Below, piece by piece: positions 16,624-25,158 of a stretch of 37,127 bases of DNA. This DNA comes from Streptococcus mitis SK579. Its GTDB lineage: Bacteria > Bacillota > Bacilli > Lactobacillales > Streptococcaceae. A program made the position numbers and the translations under genes. The stretch covers positions 1 through 37,127 of the forward strand of contig NZ_AJJL01000018.1 in the NCBI RefSeq assembly GCF_000257905.1, given 5' to 3'. The notes below the pieces were generated by a model. That model did no database searches and was not told the origin of the DNA. It saw only the letters and a list, made by a program, of their open reading frames with translations. Each line of letters begins with the position of its first letter. The stretch's first letter is position 1.

Positions 16624-18063
16624 ATGAATAAAAGTATGATTCGTTACCTCCTTTCAAAGTTACTTTTGATTGAAGCTGTTCTCCTCTTGGTTCCTGTTGC
16701 GATTGCCATCTACTACCATGAATCGAGCCAAGTCTTTACATCCCTCTTTACAACGATTGGGATTCTCGTATTACTAGGTGGCTCAGGAATTTTACAAAAG
16801 CCAAAAAATCAACGGATTTATGCCAAGGAGGGAATCTTGATTGTGGCCCTCTGTTGGATCCTTTGGTCTTTCTTTGGCGGTCTCCCCTTTGTTTTTGCTG
16901 GTCAAATTCCCAGCGTTATCGATGCCTTTTTTGAAATCAGTTCGGGCTTTACAACTACTGGAGCAACTATTCTGAACGACGTTTCGGTTCTAAGTCGTTC
17001 CCTCCTCTTCTGGCGAAGTTTTACCCACTTGATTGGAGGGATGGGAGTGCTTGTTTTTGCACTTGCTATTATGGATAATGCCAAGAATAGCCACCTAGAA
17101 GTGATGAAGGCTGAGGTTCCTGGCCCTGTTTTTGGCAAGGTTGTATCCAAACTAAAAAACACTGCCCAGATTCTCTATCTCCTTTATCTAGCTCTCTTCT
17201 CCCTCTTTGTCATCATCTATTATCTGGCTGGTATGCCCCTATTTGATAGTTTTGTCATTGCCATGGGAACAGCGGGTACAGGAGGATTTACCGTCTATAA
17301 CGACGGAATTGCCCACTATGGTAGCTCACTGATTACCTATCTGGTTAGTATCGGGGTTTTGGTTTTTGGGGTAAATTTCAATCTCTACTACTACCTCATG
17401 CTCCGTCGCATCAAGGCCTTCTTTGGTGACGAAGAACTTCGGGCTTACTTGATCATCGTGCTGCTTTCTACAGGCTTGATCAGTCTCAATACCCTCTATC
17501 TCTACCCAGGATTTTCCAAGAGCTTTGAAATGGCCTTCTTTCAGGTTTCCAATATCATTACAACGACTGGTTTTGGTTACGGAGATATTACCAACTGGCC
17601 CCTCTTCTCCCAGTTTATCCTTCTCTTCCTCATGGGAATCGGTGGTTCTGCTGGTTCAACCGCAGGTGGACTCAAGGTTATTCGAGGCCTCATCCTTTCA
17701 AAAATTGCCAAAAACCAAATTTTGTCAATCCTATCGCCCCACCGTGTTTTGACCCTCCATGTTAATAAAACGGTGATTGACAAAGATACCCAGCATAAGA
17801 TTCTCAAGTACTTTGTCATCTATTCTATGATTTTGCTAACGCTTATCTTTATTGTCAGCCTAGATAGCAATGATTTTCTGGTTGTGACTAGCGCTGTCTT
17901 TAGCTGTTTCAATAATATAGGACCTATCCTAGGAACCACTTCTAGTTTCTCAATCTTTAGTCCTATCTCAAAAATTCTCCTCTCCTTTGCAATGATTGCA
18001 GGTCGCTTGGAGATTTACCCAATCCTACTTCTCTTTATGAAGAGGACCTGGTCTAAGAGATAA
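16624..18063 (+). CDS. trkH: Trk potassium transporter membrane subunit TrkH
   Basis: Ion-conducting subunit, 479 residues, with the four-fold pore arrangement of the TrkH/KtrB/HKT superfamily. The four filter loops are visible in order: SSGFTTTGATIL, GTAGTGGFTVYN, ITTTGFGYGDITNW and CFNNIGPILG, each with the key glycine. Between the third and fourth lies the membrane kink GIGGSAGSTAGGLKVIR, which gates the channel. The C-terminus ends RTWSKR, normal for the family. It follows trkA by three bases and is followed by a strong terminator. Confidence 0.94.
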   Translation: MNKSMIRYLLSKLLLIEAVLLLVPVAIAIYYHESSQVFTSLFTTIGILVLLGGSGILQKPKNQRIYAKEGILIVALCWILWSFFGGLPFVFAGQIPSVIDAFFEISSGFTTTGATILNDVSVLSRSLLFWRSFTHLIGGMGVLVFALAIMDNAKNSHLEVMKAEVPGPVFGKVVSKLKNTAQILYLLYLALFSLFVIIYYLAGMPLFDSFVIAMGTAGTGGFTVYNDGIAHYGSSLITYLVSIGVLVFGVNFNLYYYLMLRRIKAFFGDEELRAYLIIVLLSTGLISLNTLYLYPGFSKSFEMAFFQVSNIITTTGFGYGDITNWPLFSQFILLFLMGIGGSAGSTAGGLKVIRGLILSKIAKNQILSILSPHRVLTLHVNKTVIDKDTQHKILKYFVIYSMILLTLIFIVSLDSNDFLVVTSAVFSCFNNIGPILGTTSSFSIFSPISKILLSFAMIAGRLEIYPILLLFMKRTWSKR

Positions 18064-18069
18064 AATACA

Positions 18070-18106
18070 ACCACACCTTGTTCCATACAAAGTGTGGTGT
18101 TTTTAT
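18070..18106 (+). terminator. trkAH terminator
   Basis: Arms ACCACACCTTG and CAAAGTGTGGTGT (18088-18100) with one mismatch and a 7-nt loop, then TTTTATTTT. It sits just past the trkH stop. Confidence 0.88.
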
Positions 18107-18110
18107 TTTC

Positions 18111-18307
18111 ACACTCTTCGAAAATAAAATTCAAACCACGTCAGCTTCGCCTTGCTGTAGGTATGGTTACTGACTTCGTCAGTTCTATCTGCAACCTCAA
18201 AACAGTGTTTTGAGCTGACTTCGTCAGTTCTATCTGCAATCTCAAAACAGTGTTTTGAGCAACCTGCGGCTAGTTTCCTAGTTTGGTCTTTGATTTTCAT
18301 TGAGTAT
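18111..18307 (+). repeat. BOX element A-B-B-C
   Basis: A complete BOX: boxA about 18111-18170 (ACTCTTCGAAAAT ... CGCCTTGCTGTAGG), two tandem 45-bp boxB units at 18171-18215 and 18216-18260 that differ by one base (GCAACC against GCAATC), and boxC about 18261-18307 ending TTTTCATTGAGTAT. BOX is the non-coding repeat of pneumococcus and relatives, thought to be moved in trans. It fills the gap between the trkH and pfl terminators. Confidence 0.95.
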
Positions 18308-18385
18308 CAAATACCTCCCGCAACTCAACAAATATTTTTGAATCTCGATTAGACATTTCAGTGCCTGACTTAAGGAATTTAATAG

Positions 18386-18421
18386 TCCAAAAAACAACCC
18401 TCAGTCGACTGACCGAGGGTT
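18386..18421 (-). terminator. pfl terminator
   Basis: Minus strand AACCCTC (18415-18421) pairs with GAGGGTT (18396-18402), with an inner GTC/GAC extension. GTTTTTTGG follows. It lies about 27 nt past the pfl stop. The 80 bases between it and the BOX hold nothing I can identify. Confidence 0.88.
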
Positions 18422-18447
18422 CCTTATTTCATTATTCAAGAACTTGA

Positions 18448-20772
18448 TTAGCTCAATGCATCCAAGGCATCATCCATTGAAAGAACTTCGTGGAAGACAC
18501 GTTGAGTTAATTCAGCTTTTTGTTCTGGAGTGAGGTATTTAGTGTTTACACAGTATCCAGAGATACGTACGATAACGTCTTCACCTGACATAATCTTTTC
18601 GTAAACATCGTTCAAGTCCATAACGTTCAAGTTAACGTGTTGTCCACCGTTTTCGAAGTAACCATCAAGGATTGTTACCAAGTTATCAACTTGTTCGTCA
18701 CGAGTTTTACCAAGAGCGCGAGGTGAAACTTGTGTTGTCAATGAGATACCGTCAGCTGCATAACTAAAGTCAAGGCTAGAAAGTGAGTTCAAGTTTTGCA
18801 ACCATCCACCTTTAGCTTTGTTAGATGGGTTAGCACCTGGTGAGAAGAATTCAAGTTTAGACAAGTTCACAGAACCATCTTCGTTGAGGTATACACCTTT
18901 GTGGACTGGTGAGTTACCAGTTTGTTTAGAGTAAGCAACGTTAGATGTGATTGTCAAAAGTGATACTGTAGCTTCTGCGTCTTTGTAAAGTTTGTGGCTA
19001 CGTAGACGAGTTGTGTAAGCTTCGATCAACCATTCTGCCAATTCGTTTGAACGTGGGTCATCTTCACCCCAACGTGGGTATTCACCGATTGTTTCGTAAT
19101 CGTAGATGTAGCCATTTTCGTCACGGATTGGTTTAACTGTAGCGTATTTGATAGCTGACAATGTATCAACAGTGTTAGCAAATCCACAGATACCGAATCC
19201 CATGTTCGCACGTTGTTTAGTTGGCAAGAAGGCCATTTGAACAGCTTCGTAGTTGTACTTATCAGTCATGTAGTGGATGATGTTCAAAGCATCTACGTAA
19301 GTGTCAGTCAACCAGTCAAGAGATTTTTCAAAGTTAGCTTTAACTGATTCGAATTCAAGAACTTCGTCACGGATTGGTTCGATGTCAAATACTTTGTAGT
19401 CTTTGTGAACATCGTCGTAACCACCGTTCAAACCAGTAAGAAGGGCTTTCAATACGTTTACACGTGCACCGAAGTACTGGATGTTGTGGCGTTGTTCTTC
19501 ATTTTCTGGGTCAAGTGGTGACACACAGCATGAGATACAGCTCATTTCACCGTATCCGTCTTTGGCCATTGTTGTAACACCTTCGTATTGGATAGAAGAG
19601 TGTTTATGGCTCATGTGCATACAGTAGCGACGGAAGTTGTATGGTAATTTGTCAGTCCAAAGAACTGTCAAGTTTGGTTCTGGAGAGTTACCGATATTAT
19701 CAAGAGTGTTCAAGAAACGGTAGTCCATCTTAGTAACACGGTGACGACCGTCGTTACCCATACCAGCCATAGAAGTTGTGATGAAGGTTGGGTCACCAGA
19801 GTACAATTGGTCATAAGCTTTTGTACGAGCAAATTTAACCGTACGAAGTTTCATAACGAAGTCATCAACGAATTCTTGGATTTCTGATTCAGTAAATGTA
19901 CCACGAGCAAGGTCACGTTCTGCAAAGATGTCAAGTACAATTGGCACACGACCTAGAGATGTAGCCGCACCGTTGATTACACGGCAGACAGCCATGAAGG
20001 CAATGTTAACCCATTGGATTGCTTCTTTAACGTTCATCGCTGGTTTGCGAACGTCAACTCCGTAAAGGTCACCCAAGCGAACAACTTGTTGCAATGCTTG
20101 GTATTGAAGGTTGATTTCTTCACGAAGACGGATTGTTTCTTCATCGATTTCTTCGATTGCATTCCAATCGTTTACTTTTTCTTGCATCAAGTAGTCTGCA
20201 CCGTAAAGAGCAAGACGTGCGTAAACACCGATGATACGTCCGCGTGAGTATGCATCTGGAAGACCAGTTACAGTGTGTGCGTGACGAGCGCGACGGATAT
20301 TTGAAGTGTAGGCACGGAAAATACCGTCGTTAACTGTTGTTACATATTTAGTGAAAATTTCGTGAACAGCTGGGTCTGGTTCGTATCCATTTTCTTTCAA
20401 AGTAGTTTCAGCCATACGGATACCACCTTTTGGCATGAAGTTCAATTTGAAGAGTTCATCATTTTGGATACCAAAAATAACTTCGTTTTCTTTATCGATA
20501 AATCCTGCTGGGATATCAGCGATAGATGTTGGACGAGTGTCCATTGGGAAACGAGTTTCTTCGTAATGAGCCTTAGTTTCTTCTACAATTTTTTTGATGT
20601 GAAGTGAACGTTCCGTTGGTCCAGCAAGGAAGCTTTCGTCTCCATCGTAAGGTGTGTAGTTAGCTTGTACGAAGCGTGATACACTTGCTTTTTCTTTCCA
20701 ATCTACTCCTTTGAAGCCTTCCCAAGCTTTATCAAAAATATCTTGTGCTTCAACAACTGTCTTAACAACCAT
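18448..20772 (-). CDS. pfl: Formate C-acetyltransferase (pyruvate formate-lyase)
   Basis: Glycyl-radical enzyme that splits pyruvate with CoA into acetyl-CoA and formate in anaerobic mixed-acid fermentation. It has 774 residues, the normal streptococcal size. The catalytic cysteine pair is in [11 protein letters not shown] (Cys415-Cys416) and the radical glycine is in VRISGYCVN (Gly739) near the C-terminus. A separate activase, not in this window, makes the radical. The start is ATG at 20772 ([10 protein letters not shown]) with AAAGAGGAC upstream; a longer frame to 20808 lacks a ribosome site. It is a single-gene unit with a cre-overlapped promoter. Confidence 0.97.
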   Translation of the reverse strand: MVVKTVVEAQDIFDKAWEGFKGVDWKEKASVSRFVQANYTPYDGDESFLAGPTERSLHIKKIVEETKAHYEETRFPMDTRPTSIADIPAGFIDKENEVIFGIQNDELFKLNFMPKGGIRMAETTLKENGYEPDPAVHEIFTKYVTTVNDGIFRAYTSNIRRARHAHTVTGLPDAYSRGRIIGVYARLALYGADYLMQEKVNDWNAIEEIDEETIRLREEINLQYQALQQVVRLGDLYGVDVRKPAMNVKEAIQWVNIAFMAVCRVINGAATSLGRVPIVLDIFAERDLARGTFTESEIQEFVDDFVMKLRTVKFARTKAYDQLYSGDPTFITTSMAGMGNDGRHRVTKMDYRFLNTLDNIGNSPEPNLTVLWTDKLPYNFRRYCMHMSHKHSSIQYEGVTTMAKDGYGEMSCISCCVSPLDPENEEQRHNIQYFGARVNVLKALLTGLNGGYDDVHKDYKVFDIEPIRDEVLEFESVKANFEKSLDWLTDTYVDALNIIHYMTDKYNYEAVQMAFLPTKQRANMGFGICGFANTVDTLSAIKYATVKPIRDENGYIYDYETIGEYPRWGEDDPRSNELAEWLIEAYTTRLRSHKLYKDAEATVSLLTITSNVAYSKQTGNSPVHKGVYLNEDGSVNLSKLEFFSPGANPSNKAKGGWLQNLNSLSSLDFSYAADGISLTTQVSPRALGKTRDEQVDNLVTILDGYFENGGQHVNLNVMDLNDVYEKIMSGEDVIVRISGYCVNTKYLTPEQKAELTQRVFHEVLSMDDALDALS

Positions 20773-20826
20773 GTTAATGTCCTCTTTTTTCTTTCTAGTA
20801 ACAACCATCTGTTACATTCATGAGAC

Positions 20827-20856
20827 AAGTATACCATACAGTAATCGTTTTCAACA
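20827..20856 (-). promoter_or_regulatory. pfl promoter, extended -10
   Basis: Minus strand TTGTTG (20851-20856), 18 nt, TATACT (20827-20832), with TGG directly before it giving an extended -10. The leader would be about 50 nt. Confidence 0.7.
20838..20853 (-). promoter_or_regulatory. CcpA catabolite-repression (cre) site at pfl
   Basis: Minus strand TTGAAAACGATTACTG fits the cre consensus WTGNNARCGNWWWCAW at 14 of 16 positions, including the central CG. It overlaps the -35 box and spacer of the pfl promoter, which would let CcpA block polymerase when a preferred sugar is plentiful. This fits the low pfl activity of streptococci on excess glucose. Confidence 0.65.
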
Positions 20857-20936
20857 AGTGATAAATCCCTATTTTTACACTTTCTTTTCTAAAACAGTCT
20901 ATATTTTTCTCTAAACTGTATTATATTTTTGAAAAA

Positions 20937-20977
20937 ATTATACCCTTTTTTCTTTTTTTCAGAAAAAAGGGTATAAT
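20937..20977. repeat. Perfect 16-bp palindrome with a TATAAT in each arm
   Basis: Arms ATTATACCCTTTTTTC (20937-20952) and GAAAAAAGGGTATAAT (20962-20977) are perfect reverse complements across a 9-nt spacer. The right arm ends in the likely -10 box of dinB (20972-20977). The left arm holds TATAAT on the minus strand, upstream of pfl. Neither has a good -35 at 16-18 nt. It may be an operator or a cruciform-prone element. Confidence 0.6.
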
Positions 20978-21009
20978 GAAAGAAAATAAACAGTAAAAAG
21001 GTGCTAGGC

Positions 21010-22071
21010 ATGTTGATTTTCCCTTTGTTAAATGATTTGTCAAGAAAAATCATCCATATTGACATGGATGCCTTTTTTGCTGCGGTAGAAATCAGAGACA
21101 ATCCTAAACTCAGAGGAAAACCTGTCATTATCGGCAGCGACCCTCGGCAAACAGGTGGACGTGGTGTCGTTTCTACTTGTAGCTATGAGGCGCGAGTTTT
21201 TGGTGTCCATTCTGCTATGAGTTCCAAGGAAGCTTATGAACGATGTCCCCAGGCCGTCTTTATCTCAGGAAATTATGAAAAATATAAAGCTGTGGGACTC
21301 CAAGTTCGAGCTATCTTTAAGCGTTATACAGATTTGATTGAACCCATGAGCATTGACGAAGCCTATTTGGATGTGACGGAAAATAAACTCGGCATCAAAT
21401 CAGCGGTCAAAATTGCTCGTCTCATTCAAGAGGATATCTGGAAAGAACTCCATCTAACTGCTTCTGCTGGCATTTCTTACAACAAATTCTTAGCTAAAAT
21501 GGCCAGTGATTATCAAAAGCCACATGGTCTGACAGTAATTCTACCTGACCAGGCTGAGGATTTTCTCAAACAAATGGATATTTCCAAGTTTCATGGAGTA
21601 GGAAAAAAGACGGTGGAACGACTTCATCAAATGGGTGTTTTTACTGGTGCTGATTTGCTTGAAGTGCCTGAAGTGACCCTAATAGACCGATTTGGCAGAC
21701 TGGGCTATGACCTTTATCGAAAGGCTCGTGGTATCCACAATTCCCCGGTCAAATCCAATCGCATCCGTAAATCCATCGGGAAAGAGAAAACCTATGGAAA
21801 GATTCTCCGTGCCGAGGAAGACATCAAAAAAGAGCTGACTCTCCTATCAGAAAGAGTCGCTCTCAATCTCAATCAGCAAGAAAAAGCTGGAAAAATTGTC
21901 ATTTTGAAAATCCGCTACGAGGACTTTTCAACTCTTACTAAACGAAAAAGTCTTGCTCAAAAAACACAGGATGCTAGTCAGATAAGCCAAATAGCCCTGC
22001 AACTCTATGAAGAATTAAGCGAGAAAGAAAGAGGTGTCCGCCTGCTGGGGATTACCGTGACTGGATTTTAA
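21010..22071 (+). CDS. dinB: DNA polymerase IV (Y family)
   Basis: Low-fidelity translesion polymerase, 353 residues, a standard DinB length. Palm residues are [12 protein letters not shown] (Asp18) and SIDEAYLDV (Asp116-Glu117). [14 protein letters not shown] follows, then the thumb with helix-hairpin-helix [13 protein letters not shown], and the little-finger domain (about 235-353). The start is ATG at 21010, eight bases after AAAGG; an in-frame GTG at 21001 lies in the ribosome site. The protein ends in LLGITVTGF, without an obvious beta-clamp peptide at the very C-terminus. It is divergent from pfl, and a BOX begins at its stop codon. Confidence 0.96.
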   Translation: MLIFPLLNDLSRKIIHIDMDAFFAAVEIRDNPKLRGKPVIIGSDPRQTGGRGVVSTCSYEARVFGVHSAMSSKEAYERCPQAVFISGNYEKYKAVGLQVRAIFKRYTDLIEPMSIDEAYLDVTENKLGIKSAVKIARLIQEDIWKELHLTASAGISYNKFLAKMASDYQKPHGLTVILPDQAEDFLKQMDISKFHGVGKKTVERLHQMGVFTGADLLEVPEVTLIDRFGRLGYDLYRKARGIHNSPVKSNRIRKSIGKEKTYGKILRAEEDIKKELTLLSERVALNLNQQEKAGKIVILKIRYEDFSTLTKRKSLAQKTQDASQISQIALQLYEELSEKERGVRLLGITVTGF

Positions 22072-22188
22072 TACTCTTCGAAAATCTCTTCAAACCACGT
22101 CAGCGTTGCCATATCTGCAACCTCAAAGGTGTACTTTGAACAGCCTGCGGCTAGCTTCCTAGTTTACTCTTTGATTTTCATTTAGTAT
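22072..22188 (+). repeat. BOX element with shortened boxB
   Basis: It starts TACTCTTCGAAAATCTCTTC directly after the dinB stop codon and continues CAAACCACGTCAGCGTTGCC. The rest of boxA is missing and it jumps to ATCTGCAACCTCAAAGG. It ends in boxC (CTGCGGCTAGCTTCC ... TTTTCATTTAGTAT). It supplies the 3' sequence of the dinB transcript. Confidence 0.9.
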
Positions 22189-22190
22189 AA

Positions 22191-22222
22191 AACCTTGAAG
22201 AGCCCGACCCTTCAAGGCTTTT
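22191..22222. terminator. Convergent terminator of dinB and uppP
   Basis: CCTTGAAG (22193-22200) and CTTCAAGG (22210-22217) form an 8-bp stem, with AAAA on the left and CTTTTCTT on the right. It can work on both strands between the converging genes. Confidence 0.85.
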
Positions 22223-22223
22223 C

Positions 22224-23069
22224 TTATACAAATAAACGGACAAAGCTATAAAGTAGCAAGATACTACCAAGCACGATACGGTATTTACCAAAAAGGGTAA
22301 AGTCGTGTTTTTTCACATAGCTGGTCAAGAAACGAATAGCGACCATACTGACTGCAAAGGCTACTCCCATCGCAACCAAGAGCAAGAACAATTGCCCGAA
22401 GTCCAAGAGTTGTCCTGCTTTTACAAATTTGAAAATCTTTAAGGCACTAGCTCCAAACATAACTGGAATTCCAAGATAGAAGGTGAATTCCGTTACAACA
22501 GAACGACTGGTTCCATTCAACAAACCACCGACAATCGTTGCTCCAGAACGGCTAGTTCCTGGTAAAAGGGCAAGAACTTGGAAGAGTCCGATATAGAAGG
22601 CGGTCGTATAAGGAAGCTTGTCCAACTCTGTTACACTTGGCTCGATAGCACGCGCTTTATTGCGCTTTTCCAAATAGATAAAGGCAATCCCATAAATAAT
22701 CAACATGAGAGCAACTGAAACCATGTTATGGAAGTGGGTATCAAACCAATCATCAAACTTAAATACGGCAAGTAAAGGTAAAGTTGCAACCAAGACCTTC
22801 AACCATAGTCTCCAAGTCTTACGAACTTCCTGCTTGTCCTTAGTCGGTTTGAAAGGATTGAGCTTATTAAAGTAAATGACCATAACCGCTAAAATCGCAC
22901 CTAGCTGAATCACGACATTAAACATGGACATAAAGGCTTCGTTTTGATTTTGATATTGGATAAATTCCTCTGCTAAAATCAAGTGACCTGTACTAGAAAT
23001 CGGCAACCATTCCGTAATTCCTTCAACAATCCCGAAGAAGATAGATTTTAAAATTTCAATAAGATACAT
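22224..23069 (-). CDS. uppP: Undecaprenyl-diphosphatase
   Basis: BacA-family membrane enzyme that recycles undecaprenyl pyrophosphate to the monophosphate lipid carrier for peptidoglycan and capsule; it confers bacitracin tolerance. It has 281 residues with about eight hydrophobic segments. The two active-site repeats are [14 protein letters not shown] (16-29) and [13 protein letters not shown] (168-180), with the conserved Glu, Ser and Arg. ATG at 23069 has AAGGAGTAATCT upstream. It is a single-gene unit with an extended -10 promoter. Confidence 0.97.
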   Translation of the reverse strand: MYLIEILKSIFFGIVEGITEWLPISSTGHLILAEEFIQYQNQNEAFMSMFNVVIQLGAILAVMVIYFNKLNPFKPTKDKQEVRKTWRLWLKVLVATLPLLAVFKFDDWFDTHFHNMVSVALMLIIYGIAFIYLEKRNKARAIEPSVTELDKLPYTTAFYIGLFQVLALLPGTSRSGATIVGGLLNGTSRSVVTEFTFYLGIPVMFGASALKIFKFVKAGQLLDFGQLFLLLVAMGVAFAVSMVAIRFLTSYVKKHDFTLFGKYRIVLGSILLLYSFVRLFV

Positions 23070-23094
23070 AGATTACTCCTTTTTTCTATCTTCC

Positions 23095-23103
23095 ATTATA
23101 GCA
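23095..23103 (-). promoter_or_regulatory. uppP promoter, extended -10
   Basis: Minus strand TGCTATAAT, a perfect extended -10 box 26 nt upstream of the uppP start. No convincing -35. Confidence 0.65.
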
Positions 23104-23130
23104 TATTTTTTCAGCCTGTGATAGCTCTCT

Positions 23131-25020
23131 TTAAAAGGCACCGATACTGCCACCACCGCCGCCGCCAGAGAAGCCACCGCCAGAACTTCCACTTCCAGAA
23201 GATACGGAGTAGGTACTTGCTGTATTTGCGACACTAGCATAGTGGCTCATTTGTGCTGTTGAATGATAAAACATATTATGCCAGCCATAAGCTACATAGA
23301 GATTGATATCTGGACTTTCTACTTGGATGTGACGAACCTTCATCAAATGACTGACCTTGTCCGCATAGCCAAATAAGGTCGCATAGACCAAGAGGCGATT
23401 CCAGACCACAATACTTTCCAGCTCAGCCTGTTCCAATCGTGCAATCTCCCGCAACATATTTTCAAAACTGGTCCAGAGATAGTAGACTTCTGCTCCTGCT
23501 TCATTTAGGACACCATCACGATCATCTAATCGAAGCTTCCAATAATAGAAAACAGCCAAAACTAAACCTAGAAAACCAAGTATTGGCAAGGGCAGATAAA
23601 AATAAGCATGAACATCCAAACTATACAAGAACAAACCAAATCCGATAAATAGGGGCAAGATAGTCAAGACACCCATACCCACTTGCAAGGCCTTTTCCCC
23701 ACCAGTTAAAGGTCGATAGTAATCTGGAAGCCCCCAGAAGGAAACTCGATTTCTCACTCCTTCTTGCATCTCTTTCAATACCTCTTCAAAAGATGATTTG
23801 AGCTGACGCCCCTTTGCTTGAATCCGTTTTTCATCAGAGACTTTTGCTCTACGATAAAGACTATCAGATACCTTGTAATCCGCAAACAAATTGGAAAGAG
23901 CTGCTTCTTTTTTGCCTGAAAAGGCCAGATTTAGACATTCTTTCTCAAAATTTGACAAACCATCTTCTTTTACCAGCCTCAAACCAACTGCATCTCCTTC
24001 TGAAATAATAGAGACATTCCCACGGTCTATCACATCTAATAAGGTAGCTTGAATAAGTTGGTCAAAGGTGAATTTACCTGCTCCTTTGGTTAGAGGACTC
24101 ACTTCCTCCAAGGAGGTCGAGTAGACAGCCTCTGATAAAACCATAGGTTCTAATTCCATTGGTGGTTCATAGAGACGATGATTTTTGGCATATTTGACTG
24201 AAGGAGTGGTCTTTCTTCTATAGATGAAATAGAAGCAGACACTCAATAACAAGGAAATAGAAAGTATGGAAGGGAAGACCCAAGTAACAAGTTGTTTACT
24301 TTGCTCTTTTTCTTTAACAATCGATTCTTCTATCTTATTAAACTCTTCTAAACGATTCCCTTTCAATCCCTGATCCCTAGCGCTAGCAAAATCGGTCCGA
24401 GGCCAGTAGGCATGCAATTCAACTCCACGCTTAGCTGGAAGATTATCCAAACGAATAATATAATCAAGGCTACTCTTTTCAATCGTTCCCTCTCTAAAAA
24501 GTTTGCCTGTATGGAAAAAGAGTTTTTCAGCCCCCTTCTCTCCCCTTACATGAAATTCAAACTTTCCAATAGCCCCTGAACTATCTGTTAAAGGTTGCCA
24601 ATTTAATTCAGCGATGTCATCATATAGGAAAAGCAAATTTTTTAAGTTCCAGGTGAGGTCAACTTCAACTATGTCACCCTCCTGACCTGGATTATAGACT
24701 TTCACAGTATAACCATTCGCTTCTTCTGCTACTTCGCTAGTAACATCTGTCAGTTCAGCACCATTTTTTGAGGCCTGAACTTTTGGATGAGGATCAATCT
24801 CAAATCCACTAGGCATCTTGCCAGCACGTCCAAGTCCCACGATTTGGCCCTTAAAGTCCTCCTCAAACTGGTAAACTATCTTCTGTCTAAATTCCGCTGT
24901 ATTGTCTGCATGAATATACAAATCCCCTTGATAAGAGTTTATCTTGAAATCAATGGCAAAAACAGAGAATGGCAAAAGGCAAAACAAGCCTAACACTAGT
25001 AAGAAAAAAGTTTTTTTCAT
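23131..25020 (-). CDS. Secreted/membrane DUF2207 protein, Gly-rich tail
   Basis: A 629-residue surface membrane protein of unknown role. A signal peptide (about 1-23, FFLLVLGLFCLLPFSVFA) precedes an extracellular DUF2207 domain (about 24-240, with NTAEFRQKIVYQF). Then come a membrane segment (about 246-268), a cytoplasmic stretch with KNHRLYEPPMELEP, and two close membrane segments (about 448-495). A long tail ends in a run of glycines and serines before SIGAF, common in this family. ATG at 25020 follows GGGGG at eight bases; a TTG just before it is not needed. It is divergent from glnHP and has no obvious operon partner. Confidence 0.85.
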   Translation of the reverse strand: MKKTFFLLVLGLFCLLPFSVFAIDFKINSYQGDLYIHADNTAEFRQKIVYQFEEDFKGQIVGLGRAGKMPSGFEIDPHPKVQASKNGAELTDVTSEVAEEANGYTVKVYNPGQEGDIVEVDLTWNLKNLLFLYDDIAELNWQPLTDSSGAIGKFEFHVRGEKGAEKLFFHTGKLFREGTIEKSSLDYIIRLDNLPAKRGVELHAYWPRTDFASARDQGLKGNRLEEFNKIEESIVKEKEQSKQLVTWVFPSILSISLLLSVCFYFIYRRKTTPSVKYAKNHRLYEPPMELEPMVLSEAVYSTSLEEVSPLTKGAGKFTFDQLIQATLLDVIDRGNVSIISEGDAVGLRLVKEDGLSNFEKECLNLAFSGKKEAALSNLFADYKVSDSLYRRAKVSDEKRIQAKGRQLKSSFEEVLKEMQEGVRNRVSFWGLPDYYRPLTGGEKALQVGMGVLTILPLFIGFGLFLYSLDVHAYFYLPLPILGFLGLVLAVFYYWKLRLDDRDGVLNEAGAEVYYLWTSFENMLREIARLEQAELESIVVWNRLLVYATLFGYADKVSHLMKVRHIQVESPDINLYVAYGWHNMFYHSTAQMSHYASVANTASTYSVSSGSGSSGGGFSGGGGGGSIGAF

Positions 25021-25050
25021 CAACTAAGCCCCCTTTTTATCTTTGTTATC

Positions 25051-25059
25051 ATTATATCA
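25051..25059 (-). promoter_or_regulatory. Promoter of the DUF2207 gene
   Basis: Minus strand TGATATAAT, an extended -10 box about 30 nt before the start codon. Confidence 0.6.
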
Positions 25060-25087
25060 TTTTTTCATAAGTAAGGGCTTACCTATA

Positions 25088-25116
25088 TTGAAAAATAGAG
25101 TTTTTTTCGATAAAAT
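25088..25116 (+). promoter_or_regulatory. glnHP-glnQ promoter
   Basis: TTGAAA (25088-25093), 17 nt, TAAAAT (25111-25116), giving a leader of about 35 nt. Confidence 0.75.
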
Positions 25117-25158
25117 AGGAGACAGTTATTTTTTAATAGATTAGAAATAGGAGAAATC

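Noticed and set aside
18171..18260. Tandem 45-bp repeats as a possible CRISPR or satellite
   Set aside because: Units are adjacent without spacers and match boxB of the BOX family.
18109..18300. 63-codon minus-strand open frame
   Set aside because: It lies within the BOX element; its repeated peptide simply mirrors the two boxB units.
18365..18390. Possible CiaR-type paired TTAAG site near the pfl terminator
   Set aside because: The spacing and sequence (TTAAATTCCTTAAG on the minus strand) do not fit the TTTAAG-N5-TTTAAG pattern, and there is no promoter for it to control.
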